This document shows, piece by piece, positions 25,595 through 34,264 of a DNA stretch of 64,000 nt. This DNA is from Selenomonadales bacterium 4137-cl (lineage in GTDB: Bacteria; Bacillota; Negativicutes; Sporomusales; UBA7701). The stretch lies in the NCBI GenBank assembly GCA_032334055.1, contig JAUOZS010000001.1, positions 620,001 to 684,000 on the forward strand, written 5' to 3'. Position 1 is the first letter of the stretch; every line of letters starts with the position of its first letter. The notes beneath the pieces were generated by a model. That model was not told the origin of the DNA. It did no database searches and saw only the letters and a list, made by a program, of their open reading frames with translations. A program made the position numbers and the translations under genes.

Positions 25595-26068
25595 ATGGCG
25601 CAGAGAGGAAGAAAACCAAAACCGACCGTTTTAAAGGAACTTGAAGGCAATCCGGGCAGACGGCCGCTGAACAAAAATGAACCCAAGCCTAATAAAAAAG
25701 CCCCGTGCTGCCCTTCTTGGCTTGAAGAGGAAGCAAAAAAAGAATGGAAACGCATGGGCAAGATTTTAGAGCAGATGGGGCTGCTGACGGAAATGGATAT
25801 GGCGGCCTTCGCGGGATATTGCCAGGCGTATGCCCGCTGGAAGGAAGCCGAAGAATTCATCACCCAACATGGTACGATGATCCGAACCCCCAACGGCTAT
25901 TTGCAACAAGTGCCACAGGTGTCCATCGCCCAGACAAACCTAAAAATCATGCTGAAATTCTGCGAACAGTTCGGCCTGACACCTTCGGCTCGGAGCAGAA
26001 TTGCGGCGGGCGAAGGCTCTGTTGACCCTGCCGACGAAATGGAGCAACTGTTGGGAGGCGGTGAATGA
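25595..26068 (+). CDS. terS: Terminase small subunit, P27 family
   Basis: A 157-residue P27-family small terminase starting MAQRGRKPKPTVLKELEGN and continuing NPGRRPLN, the family signature, then PSWLEEEAKKEWKRM and a helical region with FCEQFGLTPSARSRI. It recognises phage DNA and delivers it to TerL. The ATG at 25595 follows GAGGAGGTGAGG. Its stop overlaps the TerL start by 4 bases. Confidence 0.95.
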   Translation: MAQRGRKPKPTVLKELEGNPGRRPLNKNEPKPNKKAPCCPSWLEEEAKKEWKRMGKILEQMGLLTEMDMAAFAGYCQAYARWKEAEEFITQHGTMIRTPNGYLQQVPQVSIAQTNLKIMLKFCEQFGLTPSARSRIAAGEGSVDPADEMEQLLGGGE

Positions 26069-27657
26069 TGCCGTACCACTACACGCCTTCGCCCTTTATG
26101 CTTGCAACTTCCCATTATGAGAAGGCAAAGGCTGACCGGGCGGTAGCCTTCATTGAAAATCTCTGCCATACCAAAGGCAAGTGGGCGGGAAAAAAGTTTC
26201 TGCTATTGCCTTGGCAGGAGCAGATCGTCCGGGATCTTTTCGGCATTGTCGGCGAGAACGGCAAACGGCAGTTTCTTACTGCCTATATAGAAATACCGAA
26301 AAAACAGGGCAAGTCGGAACTCGCAGCCGCCATTGCCCTTTATCTTTTGTATGCCGACAACGAACCTAGCGCCGAAGTGTACGGAGCCGCTTGCGACAGG
26401 TCGCAGGCTTCCATTGTGTTCGACGTGGCCAAGCAGATGGTCCAGATGTCGTCGGCTTTGTTAAAACGGTCGAAGATTACAGCCGCCACTAAGCGTATTG
26501 TGAACTACTCCAATGCCGGGTTTTACCAAGTGCTTTCGGCGGAAACCGGGACCAAGCATGGTCTGAACGTGTCCGGTCTTGTTTTTGACGAAATTCACGC
26601 TCAGCCGGATCGCAGGCTGTATGACGTTCTGACCAAAGGCTCCGGCGATGCCCGCGAGCAGCCGCTGTTCTTTATCATCACCACCGCAGGCAATGACAAG
26701 AACAGCATCTGCTATGAATTGCACGCCAAAGCGCTGGACATCAAGGCAGGTCGCAGAAAAGACAACACTTTTTACCCTGTTGTATATGGACTGACTGAGC
26801 AGGACGATTGGAATGATGAAGACAACTGGTACAAGGCAAATCCGTCTCTCGGCCACACCATCACTATAGAGCGTGTCCGCGAAGCCTATAAAAACGCGCT
26901 GGAAAACCCCCCGGAAGAAAATGTGTTTAAACAGCTCCGATTAAATATCTGGACTTCGGCGACCGTGTGCTGGATTCCGGAGCATATCTACAGCCGGGGC
27001 GATCTTCCCCTCGACATGGATTCGCTCCATGGCAGAGAGTGCTACGGCGGGCTTGACCTTTCAAGCACCTCGGATATCACCGCGTTTGTCCTGGTGTTCC
27101 CGCCGCGCGCGGAGGGAGAGAAGTATGTCGTGCTTCCGTTTTTCTGGCTGCCGAAGGATACTTTGGATCTGCGGTGCCGCCGCGACCATGTGCTTTACGA
27201 TGTGTGGGAATTGCAAGGCTATATTCAGACCACTGAAGGCAACGTCATTCACTACGGCTTTATTGAAAAGTTCATAGAGGAACTGGGCGAGAAATACCAC
27301 ATCAAAGAAATTGCCTATGACCGCTGGAACGCAACGCAGATGGTGCAAAACCTGGAGGATATGGGATTTACGGTTGTTCCCTTCGGACAGGGGTACAAGG
27401 ATATGTCTCCGCCGTCCAAGGAACTCTATAAGCTGCTAATGGAGGGCAGCATCAATCACGGCGGAAACCCTGTTCTCAAGTGGATGGCGCAGAACGTGGT
27501 CATGCGCCAGGACCCTGCCGGAAATATCAAGCCGGACAAGGAAAAGTCTGTAGAAAAGATCGACGGAATTGTCGCCGCCATTATGGCGCTTGATCGCTCG
27601 ATACGAAATAAAGGCGAGACAAGCGTTTACGACGGGAGAGGGATTTTATTTGTGTAG
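26065..27657 (+). CDS. terL: Terminase large subunit, HK97-type
   Basis: A 530-residue packaging motor. The ATPase domain carries a Walker A-like PKKQGKSELAAA (about residues 75-86), LVFDEIHAQ as Walker B (about 172-180) and FIITTAGND. The C-terminal nuclease has GGLDLSSTSDITAF with a catalytic Asp and later DGIVAAIMALDRS. It pumps and cuts phage DNA at the portal. The next genes are a toxin-antitoxin pair rather than the portal gene, an unusual insertion. Confidence 0.95.
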   Translation: MMPYHYTPSPFMLATSHYEKAKADRAVAFIENLCHTKGKWAGKKFLLLPWQEQIVRDLFGIVGENGKRQFLTAYIEIPKKQGKSELAAAIALYLLYADNEPSAEVYGAACDRSQASIVFDVAKQMVQMSSALLKRSKITAATKRIVNYSNAGFYQVLSAETGTKHGLNVSGLVFDEIHAQPDRRLYDVLTKGSGDAREQPLFFIITTAGNDKNSICYELHAKALDIKAGRRKDNTFYPVVYGLTEQDDWNDEDNWYKANPSLGHTITIERVREAYKNALENPPEENVFKQLRLNIWTSATVCWIPEHIYSRGDLPLDMDSLHGRECYGGLDLSSTSDITAFVLVFPPRAEGEKYVVLPFFWLPKDTLDLRCRRDHVLYDVWELQGYIQTTEGNVIHYGFIEKFIEELGEKYHIKEIAYDRWNATQMVQNLEDMGFTVVPFGQGYKDMSPPSKELYKLLMEGSINHGGNPVLKWMAQNVVMRQDPAGNIKPDKEKSVEKIDGIVAAIMALDRSIRNKGETSVYDGRGILFV

Positions 27658-27677
27658 TTTTCAAATGAATGGAATCG

Positions 27678-27708
27678 TTGATTGCGGGGTATAATTGTGG
27701 TACAATTA
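27678..27708 (+). promoter_or_regulatory. Promoter and operator of the toxin-antitoxin pair
   Basis: TTGATT (27678-27683), a 17-base spacer and TACAAT (27701-27706). A perfect dyad TAATTGT-GGT-ACAATTA (27692-27708) covers the -10 box, the expected site for autorepression by the antitoxin. Confidence 0.85.
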
Positions 27709-27732
27709 AGCCATAAAAGGAGGTTGGTAATT

Positions 27733-27993
27733 ATGCCGCAAATCATTCCGATCCGGGATTTGAAAAATACCAGTGAGATTTCTCAACGGTGCCATGCATC
27801 CAATGAGCCTATTTTTGTTACGAAGAACGGTTATGGAGATATGGTAATCATGAGCATGAAAATGTACGAAGAGAAGATGTCTATGCTCGATGTCTATAGT
27901 AAGCTTGCTGAAGCTGAAAAACAGCTGGCGGAAGGAAAAGTGCTTGACGGCGACGCTTCGTTAAAAAGCCTAAGAGAAAAATATAATGTATAA
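27733..27993 (+). CDS. Phd/YefM-type antitoxin
   Basis: An 86-residue antitoxin. The N-terminal Phd/YefM fold (IIPIRDLKNTSEISQRCHAS, EPIFVTKNGYGDMVIMS) binds operator DNA, and the C-terminal acidic helix (about 50-86) should wrap the toxin. The ATG at 27733 is chosen because AAAAGGAGGT precedes it; the longer frame runs through the promoter. It overlaps the toxin gene by 8 bases, which couples their synthesis. Confidence 0.92.
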   Translation: MPQIIPIRDLKNTSEISQRCHASNEPIFVTKNGYGDMVIMSMKMYEEKMSMLDVYSKLAEAEKQLAEGKVLDGDASLKSLREKYNV

Positions 27994-28294
27994 GCTGGTC
28001 ATCACGGAACTTGCGCATCAGGACTTGGACAGTATCGTTTCGTACATCGCCGTACAACTGTCCAATCCCAAAGCAGCCGGAGATTTTATTGACGAAGTGA
28101 CCGTTTGTTATGGCTTTCTAAAAAGCAACCCGATGATGTACGAACGATGCCAAGATAGGCGGTTGGGAGAAGAAGGATACCGGAAAGCGGTAATCAAGAA
28201 TTACGTGCTTGTGTACAAAATCAATGAAGCGTCTAAAATTGTCAGCATTATGCGCTTTTTCTATGGCGCGCAGGATTATACAAAGTTAATATGA
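27986..28294 (+). CDS. RelE/ParE-type toxin
   Basis: A 102-residue RelE/ParE superfamily toxin: LVITELAHQDLDSIVSYIAV, GFLKSNPMMYERCQDRRL, GYRKAVIKNYVLVYKINE and IVSIMRFFYGAQDYTKLI. RelE members cut mRNA on ribosomes and ParE members poison gyrase; the sequence alone does not decide. The pair sits between terL and portal with its own promoter and terminator, so it is a moron that can be expressed in the lysogen. Confidence 0.92.
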   Translation: MYKLVITELAHQDLDSIVSYIAVQLSNPKAAGDFIDEVTVCYGFLKSNPMMYERCQDRRLGEEGYRKAVIKNYVLVYKINEASKIVSIMRFFYGAQDYTKLI

Positions 28295-28309
28295 TTTGCT
28301 ATACGCTTT

Positions 28310-28339
28310 AAGGCATCTGTTACGGACAGGTGCTTTTTT
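28310..28339 (+). terminator. Terminator after the toxin gene
   Basis: AAGGCATCTGT (28310-28320) pairs with ACAGGTGCTTT (28326-28336, G-T pairs) around loop TACGG, with a T run. It isolates the toxin-antitoxin unit from the portal gene. Confidence 0.8.
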
Positions 28340-28364
28340 CATGCCCGTTTTCAGGAGGTGACTC

Positions 28365-29603
28365 ATGAAAATCCCTTTTATATCAAGATTTTTTCAAACA
28401 AGAGCCAGTCCGAAAAACAGCTTCTGGGGAAGCGCCTACAGCTTTTTCTTCGGCGCAAGCTCCAGCGGCAAGACGGTAAATGAGCGGACCGCGCTGCAAA
28501 CCACAGCAGTCTATGCCTGCGTTAGAATTCTGGCGGAAACCATCGCATCTTTGCCTTTTCACACCTACAGATATACGTTAAACGGCAAAGAAAAAGCCAT
28601 AGAGCATTCAATATACTACCTGCTCCACAGCGAGCCAAACCCGGAGATGACCTCATTCGTGTTTCGCGAAACACTGATGGGTCATCTTTTATTATGGGGC
28701 AACGCTTATGCCCAAATTATCCGCGATGGCAGGGGCAGAGTACTTGGCTTGTATCCTCTGCTCCCGAACAAAATGCTGGTCAACCGGACCGATCAGGGAA
28801 TCCTGTACTACCAGTACGAAAAAGACGGTCAGACATATTTTCTTAGAAATTATGAAGTCCTGCACATTCCAGGTCTGGGTTTTGACGGCCTGATCGGCTA
28901 TTCGCCGATTGCAATGGCCAAAAACGCCATCGGTATGGCCATTGCCACCGAAGAGTACGGCGCTAAGTTTTTTGCCAACGGGGCAAGTCCCGGCGGAGTC
29001 CTGGAGCATCCTGGCGTGGTCAAAGACCCGGCACGCATCCGGGAAAGCTGGAACGCCGTTTACCAGGGCAGCGACAACGCTCATCGGGTAGCCGTGCTGG
29101 AGGAAGGCATGAAGTTTCAAAGCATAGGCATACCTCCGGAGCAGGCGCAGTTTTTGGAGACGCGCAAATTTCAAATCAACGAGATAGCCCGCATTTTTCG
29201 TATACCACCCCACATGATAGGAGATTTAGAGAAATCCAGCTTCTCCAATATCGAGCAGCAGTCGTTGGAGTTTGTCATGTACACCCTGGACCCGTGGGTG
29301 GTGCGCTGGGAGCAAGCCATCCAGCGGGCTTTGTTCAGCGAAAGCGAGAAACGGCAATACTTCGCAAAGTTCAATGTGGATGGGCTGCTCCGGGGCGACT
29401 ATCAGAGCCGGATGAACGGCTACGCTGTTGGCAGGCAAAATGGCTGGTTGTCTTCTAACGATATCCGTGAACTGGAAAATCTAAACCGGATACCGGAAGA
29501 GCTTGGCGGCGACTTGTATCTTATCAACGGCAACATGGCCAAGCTGGCTGACGCAGGGGTCTTCGCCAAAAATAACGCAAAGGGAATGGAGGGAAGCAAA
29601 TGA
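28365..29603 (+). CDS. Portal protein, HK97 family
   Basis: A 412-residue portal. Typical segments are NERTALQTTAVYACVRILAE, LPFHTYR, VFRETLMGHLLLWGNAYAQI, GLIGYSPIAMAKNAIGMAIA and IFRIPPHMIGDLEKSSFSNI. Twelve copies form the DNA gate of the head. The ATG follows AGGAGGTG. The 3' end overlaps the protease gene by 4 bases, the usual portal-protease-capsid order. Confidence 0.95.
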   Translation: MKIPFISRFFQTRASPKNSFWGSAYSFFFGASSSGKTVNERTALQTTAVYACVRILAETIASLPFHTYRYTLNGKEKAIEHSIYYLLHSEPNPEMTSFVFRETLMGHLLLWGNAYAQIIRDGRGRVLGLYPLLPNKMLVNRTDQGILYYQYEKDGQTYFLRNYEVLHIPGLGFDGLIGYSPIAMAKNAIGMAIATEEYGAKFFANGASPGGVLEHPGVVKDPARIRESWNAVYQGSDNAHRVAVLEEGMKFQSIGIPPEQAQFLETRKFQINEIARIFRIPPHMIGDLEKSSFSNIEQQSLEFVMYTLDPWVVRWEQAIQRALFSESEKRQYFAKFNVDGLLRGDYQSRMNGYAVGRQNGWLSSNDIRELENLNRIPEELGGDLYLINGNMAKLADAGVFAKNNAKGMEGSK

Positions 29604-30292
29604 GAAAGTTTTGGAACTGGGTAAAAAACGAGGATGGACGAACCTTGTATTTTGACGGCTATATTGCCCAGGACAGCTGGTTTGACGATGACATCACTCC
29701 GAAAAAATTCAAGGCTGAGCTTACAGCTTCCACTGGCGACATCTCGGTTTGGCTCAATTCTCCGGGCGGCGATGTCTTTGCGGCCAGCCAGATCTACACC
29801 ATGCTCAAGGAGTATGATGGCAAGGTTACGGTCAAGATTGACGGAATCGCAGCCAGCGCCGCATCAGTGATTGCCATGGCCGGCGATGAAATTGTGATGT
29901 CGCCGGTGGCCATGATGATGATCCACAATCCGGCAACTGTAATCTTCGGTGAAGCATCGGATCTGCAAAGCGGCATCAAGATGCTGAGCGAGGTTAAGGA
30001 AAGCATCATCAACGCCTATGAACAGCGGACGGGCCAGCCCCGCAGCAAAATATCAAGCATGATGGACGCGGAAACCTGGTTCAGCGCGCAAAAGGCGGTG
30101 GAACTAGGCTTTGCCGATAAAATCCTCTACGCGCCTGAAACACAGGAGGCGGCAGAGGGTTTTATTTTTGATCGCTTAACCGTCACCAACGCTTTTTTGC
30201 GAAAGTTTCCCAGGGAAAAAGAGAAGCCGACGGATGTCTTGGCGGGGACACCTCATAAAGAACTGCTGACAAGACTTGAACTCTTGAAATAA
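29600..30292 (+). CDS. ClpP-like prohead protease
   Basis: A 230-residue ClpP-type (S14) serine protease used by phages for capsid maturation. Visible are WLNSPGGDVFAASQIYTMLK, the nucleophile Ser in IAASAASVIAMAGD (about residue 93), the His in AMMMIHNPAT (about 117) and the C-terminal Asp region MDAETWFSAQKAVELGFADK. It should trim the scaffold part of the capsid protein encoded next. The ORF overlaps the portal stop. Confidence 0.93.
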   Translation: MRKFWNWVKNEDGRTLYFDGYIAQDSWFDDDITPKKFKAELTASTGDISVWLNSPGGDVFAASQIYTMLKEYDGKVTVKIDGIAASAASVIAMAGDEIVMSPVAMMMIHNPATVIFGEASDLQSGIKMLSEVKESIINAYEQRTGQPRSKISSMMDAETWFSAQKAVELGFADKILYAPETQEAAEGFIFDRLTVTNAFLRKFPREKEKPTDVLAGTPHKELLTRLELLK

Positions 30293-30312
30293 CAAAACGG
30301 GAGGAACTGGAT

Positions 30313-31509
30313 ATGAATAAAATACTGGAACTGCGCGAGAAGCGCGCCAAGCTTTGGGACAGCACCAAAGCTTTTTTAGATTCCCGGCGGAATGAAAACG
30401 GCCTGCTGTCGGCCGAAGATACGGCCACCTATGAAAAAATGGAAACTGATGTGGTGAACTTGGGCAAAGAAATCGACCGGCTGGAACGCCAAGCGGTTCT
30501 GGATCTCGAACTGTCTAAGCCGACCACAACCGCCATTACCAATAGGCCCAGCCAGCACCAGGAGGCTGAAAAAACAGGCCGGGCTTCGAGCGATTACAAA
30601 GCGGCCTTCTGGAAGGCGATGAAGAACAAAAACAGCTTTGATGTGCAAAATGCCCTGCAGGTTGGTACTGACAGCGAAGGCGGCTACCTGGTGCCCGATG
30701 AATTTGAGCGAACCCTCATTCAAGCTTTGCAGGAAGAAAATCTTTTTCGTCAGCTAGCCACGGTAATTAGCACCTCCTTCGGAGATAAAAAAATACCGGT
30801 GGTTGCATCCAAAGGCACTGCCTCGTGGGTTGAGGAAGAAGGGGTTATTCCTGAAGCTGACGATGCTTTCGGCCAGGTTTCTCTCGGCGCCCATAAACTG
30901 GCTACCATGATTAAGATTTCGGAAGAACTGCTAAACGACAGCGTGTTCAACCTGGACCAGTATATCGCCAAGGAATTTGCCCGGCGTATTGGGGACAAGG
31001 AAGAAGAAGCCTTCTTTATTGGCGATGGCAGCGGCAAACCAACCGGCATTTTCAATGCCACCGGCGGCGCCGGGGTAGGGGTTACGGCCGCCAGCGCGAC
31101 GGCTATTACCTTCGATGAAATCATGGACTTACTCTACTCCTTAAAGTCGCCGTATCGGAAAAATGCCGTTTTTGTAACCAATGATGCCACAGTCAAGGCT
31201 ATTCGAAAGCTAAAGGATGGTAACGGCCAGTATTTGTGGCAACCGTCCGTTACGGCAGGAGAACCAGACACACTTTTAAACAAGCCGGTAAAAACTTCCG
31301 CCTATGTACCATCTCTTGTCGCAGCCGCAAAAGTAATTGCTTTTGGCGACTTTAGCTACTACTGGGTAGCGGATCGTCAAGGGCGGGCGTTCCAGCGGCT
31401 TAATGAACTATTTGCCGCTACAGGGCAAGTCGGTTTTAAAGCCACCCAGCGTGTTGACGGCAAGCTGATTCTCGCAGAAGCCATTAAAGTGCTGCAAATG
31501 AAGGCGTAA
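30313..31509 (+). CDS. Major capsid protein, HK97 fold
   Basis: A 398-residue HK97-fold capsid protein with an N-terminal coiled-coil delta/scaffold region (about 1-95: ILELREKRAKLWDSTKAFLD, EKMETDVVNLGKEIDRLER) removed by the upstream protease. The mature shell part begins near NALQVGTDSEGGYLVPDEFE. Other signatures are VEEEGVIPEADDAFGQVSLG, ISEELLNDS and the E-loop/A-domain region YWVADRQGRAFQRLNEL. The ATG follows GGGAGGAA. Confidence 0.95.
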   Translation: MNKILELREKRAKLWDSTKAFLDSRRNENGLLSAEDTATYEKMETDVVNLGKEIDRLERQAVLDLELSKPTTTAITNRPSQHQEAEKTGRASSDYKAAFWKAMKNKNSFDVQNALQVGTDSEGGYLVPDEFERTLIQALQEENLFRQLATVISTSFGDKKIPVVASKGTASWVEEEGVIPEADDAFGQVSLGAHKLATMIKISEELLNDSVFNLDQYIAKEFARRIGDKEEEAFFIGDGSGKPTGIFNATGGAGVGVTAASATAITFDEIMDLLYSLKSPYRKNAVFVTNDATVKAIRKLKDGNGQYLWQPSVTAGEPDTLLNKPVKTSAYVPSLVAAAKVIAFGDFSYYWVADRQGRAFQRLNELFAATGQVGFKATQRVDGKLILAEAIKVLQMKA

Positions 31510-31523
31510 CGAGGTGACGTGAT

Positions 31524-31748
31524 ATGACAGTTAAAAACTATGCAGAGCAAGGCGGCGACAAATGGGTGGTGAACGGTACCCTCGAAATTACCACAGAGGG
31601 TGAAGTGCTCCTAGATGGGGTTCCACTAACGAGGGCCGTGAATCAAGCGGAAAGCTCGGCAACAACCATTGCCGAGCTGAAAGCGGACTTCAACGCGCTG
31701 CTAGCCAAGCTGAGAGCCGCCGGCCTAATGGATCAAAGCCATGGCTGA
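31524..31748 (+). CDS. Head fibre-like protein
   Basis: A 74-residue protein: MTVKNYAEQGGDKWVVNGTL, then EITTEGEVLLDG, then a helix with TTIAELKADFNALLAKLRAAG. The layout (N-terminal capsid-binding strand, C-terminal trimerising coil) resembles phi29-type head fibre proteins, which occur beside clostridial phage capsid genes. The assignment is moderate. It overlaps the next gene by 8 bases. Confidence 0.65.
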   Translation: MTVKNYAEQGGDKWVVNGTLEITTEGEVLLDGVPLTRAVNQAESSATTIAELKADFNALLAKLRAAGLMDQSHG

Positions 31749-32007
31749 GCCGATAACACTGACGGAAGTAAAAGAATACCTGAGAATTGACAGCGAGGAG
31801 GAAGATACCCTTCTCGCTGGTCTCATATTGGCGGCGAAAGAGCACTGCGAGGCTTATCTGCAGGCTGCTTTGCCGAGCGAGGTACCCACCCCAGTCAAAC
31901 AGGCCTTGCTCATTTTGACAGGGCATTTTTATGAACAGCGCGCGGGCGAGGATATTCCCAAGGTGGTGTATGTGTTGCTGTCGCCGTATCGCGCGCACCT
32001 TTGGTAG
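31741..32007 (+). CDS. Head-tail connector, gp6-like
   Basis: An 88-residue protein of the gp6-like connector family: PITLTEVKEYLRIDSEEEDT, LLAGLILAAKEHCEAYL and VKQALLILTGHFYEQR. It forms the ring under the portal. Position and helical pattern agree with HK97 gp6. Confidence 0.88.
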   Translation: MAEPITLTEVKEYLRIDSEEEDTLLAGLILAAKEHCEAYLQAALPSEVPTPVKQALLILTGHFYEQRAGEDIPKVVYVLLSPYRAHLW

Positions 32008-32015
32008 GTGATGGA

Positions 32016-32354
32016 ATGAACCCAGGAGAACTGAACTGCCGCATTACGCTTCAGCGCGAAACCAAAGCGCCTGACGGGCAGGGCGGATACGCGACTGTTT
32101 ATGTACTCCGCGCCAAGCTTTGGGCGAAAGTAGTGGCCGTAACCGCTAAAACAACAGATCAGTATGAACAAATGACGCCGGAGCTATTGCACCGCATCAC
32201 CATCCGCTATCGCCGCGATGTGGCGGTTACGGACCGGATTCAATACGGCAGCAGGGTGTTTGAGCAAATTGGACCGCCCGTTGATGTGGAAGAAAAGCAT
32301 GCCTATTTAAGGTTGGAATGCCGGGAGGTGGTGGCCGATGCGGCCGACGATTAG
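32016..32354 (+). CDS. Phage head closure/head-tail joining protein
   Basis: A 112-residue beta-rich protein of the head-tail adaptor family: MNPGELNCRITLQRETKAPD, then GYATVYVLRAKLWAKVVAV, HRITIRYRRDVAVTDRI and a C-terminal LRLECREV. The ATG at 32016 is chosen; the frame opens at a TTG at 32001. It overlaps the next gene by 17 bases. Confidence 0.88.
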   Translation: MNPGELNCRITLQRETKAPDGQGGYATVYVLRAKLWAKVVAVTAKTTDQYEQMTPELLHRITIRYRRDVAVTDRIQYGSRVFEQIGPPVDVEEKHAYLRLECREVVADAADD

Positions 32355-32700
32355 AGTGACAGGGATTGATCGATGCGTTTCCTTCGGCGATCTCATTTCC
32401 ACCAATGTCAGTCAGGTCATTGAAAAGGAAACAGAGCTAGGTGCCAAAGCAGTGCGAAAGCGGGAACGGGAGATGGCTCCGGTCAAAAGCGGCCTGTTGC
32501 GCAAAAGTATCGTGAACCGCAAGGGAAAATACGGCGTCTCCCGCATGGTCAGGGCCAAAGCGCCGCATGCGCCGCTGCAGGAATACGGCACGAAACGGGG
32601 CGTGAAGGGCAAACATTTTGCCGAGCGGGCGCGCCGTGAGCTGCTGCCGGGCATTCAGGAGAAGCTCCGGACAGCGGTGCGAAATGAGGTGCGACGATGA
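32338..32700 (+). CDS. HK97 gp10-like tail completion protein
   Basis: A 120-residue basic protein. KETELGAKAVRKREREMAPV and KSGLLRKSIVNRKG, then APHAPLQEYGTKRG and HFAERARRELLP, are hallmarks of the HK97 gp10 family at the head-tail interface. It overlaps both neighbours. Confidence 0.9.
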   Translation: MRPTIRVTGIDRCVSFGDLISTNVSQVIEKETELGAKAVRKREREMAPVKSGLLRKSIVNRKGKYGVSRMVRAKAPHAPLQEYGTKRGVKGKHFAERARRELLPGIQEKLRTAVRNEVRR

Positions 32701-33089
32701 AGCGTTCACCGGTGTCGCCGCTTAACAAGGCGCTGTATGAGCGGCTCAAAAACAAAGTGACTGCTCCGGTGTATGATTATGTCCCTAATGGCAAAAAAGC
32801 GCCCTATGTAGTGCTGACCGACACGACGGCGCAAAGCTGGAGCACTAAAACAGTCTCTGGCGCCGAGGTTATGGCCACCCTCAAGGTCTACAGCGAGTAC
32901 CAGGGAGATAAGGAAGTGGCGGAGCTTTGCGACGGAGCCATTTCGGCGGTACAAAGTGAGCCATTTGTCTTTACTGAGGACTGGCAGGTGGTGCTTTCAA
33001 GCGTGGAGAGCCATTCGGTGGAACGCCTGGAAACGCACCGTGAAGCGATGGTAACCTTCAAGTTTACGATTATTGATTGCAAGGAGTGA
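32697..33089 (+). CDS. Tail terminator/completion protein, DUF3168-like
   Basis: A 130-residue protein: LNKALYERLKNKVTAPVYDY, VPNGKKAPYVVLTDTTAQSW, VMATLKVYSEYQGDKEVAEL and the final REAMVTFKFTI. It matches the DUF3168/tail-terminator fold that caps the tail tube. It overlaps the gp10-like gene by 4 bases and directly precedes the tail tube gene. Confidence 0.85.
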   Translation: MKRSPVSPLNKALYERLKNKVTAPVYDYVPNGKKAPYVVLTDTTAQSWSTKTVSGAEVMATLKVYSEYQGDKEVAELCDGAISAVQSEPFVFTEDWQVVLSSVESHSVERLETHREAMVTFKFTIIDCKE

Positions 33090-33095
33090 TGAAAA

Positions 33096-33887
33096 ATGGC
33101 TTTAATTCCAAGCGATGGCGTGGATTTTCTGTTGAAAGTAAATACAGGAACAGCCGAAATACCGGTCTGGACAGTAATTGGCGGCCAGCGCGGAGCAACC
33201 TTGAGTTTGACCGCGGAGCAGATCGACGCCTCCAATAAACAGTCAGGAGCCTGGAAAACCAGCGTGCCCGGCATGATGTCCTGGAGCATTGACGCTGACG
33301 CGGTTATGCTTACCGACGCCTCGGGACTGAGCATCGATGCCGGCCGGGCCAAGCTGCTCACGGTGTTTGCCAACCGCGAACTGGTGCATGTGCGGTATGT
33401 CCGTAAGGACGGCTCGAAATTCCAAGGCTACGCGGCCATAACCGATTTAAGCGAAGAGTCCCCGCACGACGGTGTGGCGACGTATAAAATCACCTTGGCC
33501 GGAGCGGGCGCGCCGGAAGAGGTAAACGGCACCAAACAGGTGGAAACGGCTGAGGTTGCCGGCACGATTACGACGGCCGGCAATGCCACCTTCACGGTGA
33601 CTGCCGCTGGAATGACCGGCTCGCCCAAAGCGATCAGCGTAGCAGTAGCGCTTAATGATTCGGCGGCTGTGGTCGCGCAAAAAGCCCGTGAAGCACTGGC
33701 GGCGGACAGCGCAGTAACTGCGAAATTCAGTGTGGGCGGCTACGGAACAAAGGTGGAACTGACGGCTCTGACCGCGGCGGCTAATGACAGCACTCTCAAT
33801 ATCGCTATTGCCAACGGGACGTGCGCCGGCTTGACGGCGGCTCCGGTTTCGACTAATACGACTCCAGGCGTCGCGCCTGCAGCATAA
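33096..33887 (+). CDS. Major tail tube protein with C-terminal add-on domain
   Basis: A 263-residue tail tube protein of the TP901-1 type. Residues about 1-150 form the tube domain (DGVDFLLKVNTGTAEIPVW, LTAEQIDASNKQSGAWKTSV, VRYVRKDGSKFQGYAAITDL). A linker leads to an Ala/Thr-rich domain (about 170-263: TITTAGNATFTVTAAGMTG, VAQKAREALAADSAVTAKF) that probably decorates the tail surface. The add-on resembles a domain in the large tail protein at 39593-43996. Confidence 0.88.
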   Translation: MALIPSDGVDFLLKVNTGTAEIPVWTVIGGQRGATLSLTAEQIDASNKQSGAWKTSVPGMMSWSIDADAVMLTDASGLSIDAGRAKLLTVFANRELVHVRYVRKDGSKFQGYAAITDLSEESPHDGVATYKITLAGAGAPEEVNGTKQVETAEVAGTITTAGNATFTVTAAGMTGSPKAISVAVALNDSAAVVAQKAREALAADSAVTAKFSVGGYGTKVELTALTAAANDSTLNIAIANGTCAGLTAAPVSTNTTPGVAPAA

Positions 33888-33904
33888 AAACGGAGGAATG
33901 ATCG

Positions 33905-34264
33905 ATGACAGGACCCGTATTTATTACGCTTGGCGGCAAGGAGCGCCGCCTTCGCTATGATATAAACGCCGCCGCCGAGATGGAAGAGATGATGGGAGGA
34001 AAATCCCTGCTCTATGTGATGAGCAACCCCATGGCTGCTGGATTTTCGGCGATCCGCATTTTATTGTGGGGCGGTCTCAAGCATGCGGATAAAGGGATCA
34101 CTCTGCAGCGGGTGGGGCTGATGATGCAGGAATACATGGAAGCCGGCGGCAGCTTTGGGGAACTGGCCGGCAAGATCGGAGAAGCCATAAAAGCCTCAAA
34201 AATCATGGGCGAGAGCCTGGCCAGTGACGAAGCTAAAGAGGAGACGGATGAGGGAAACGAGTGA
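33905..34264 (+). CDS. Tail assembly chaperone, G frame
   Basis: A 119-residue chaperone starting MTGPVFITLGGKERRLRYDI, with AAAEMEEMMGGKSLLYVM and GFSAIRILLWGGLKHADKGI, and an acidic tail. It fits the gp13/gpG-type chaperones that coat the tape measure protein. Near its end the codons GAG-GGA-AAC form the heptamer GGGAAAC (34252-34258). A -1 slip there leads directly into the overlapping T frame, so a G-T fusion is expected in addition to G. Confidence 0.88.
   Translation: MTGPVFITLGGKERRLRYDINAAAEMEEMMGGKSLLYVMSNPMAAGFSAIRILLWGGLKHADKGITLQRVGLMMQEYMEAGGSFGELAGKIGEAIKASKIMGESLASDEAKEETDEGNE
34252..34258 (+). promoter_or_regulatory. Programmed -1 ribosomal frameshift site
   Basis: GGGAAAC is read G-GGA-AAC in the G frame, the classical X-XXY-YYZ slippery heptamer, two codons before the TGA (34262-34264). 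A -1 slip enters the T frame, which is open in the right register. This mirrors lambda G/GT (GGGAAAG). Confidence 0.8.
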
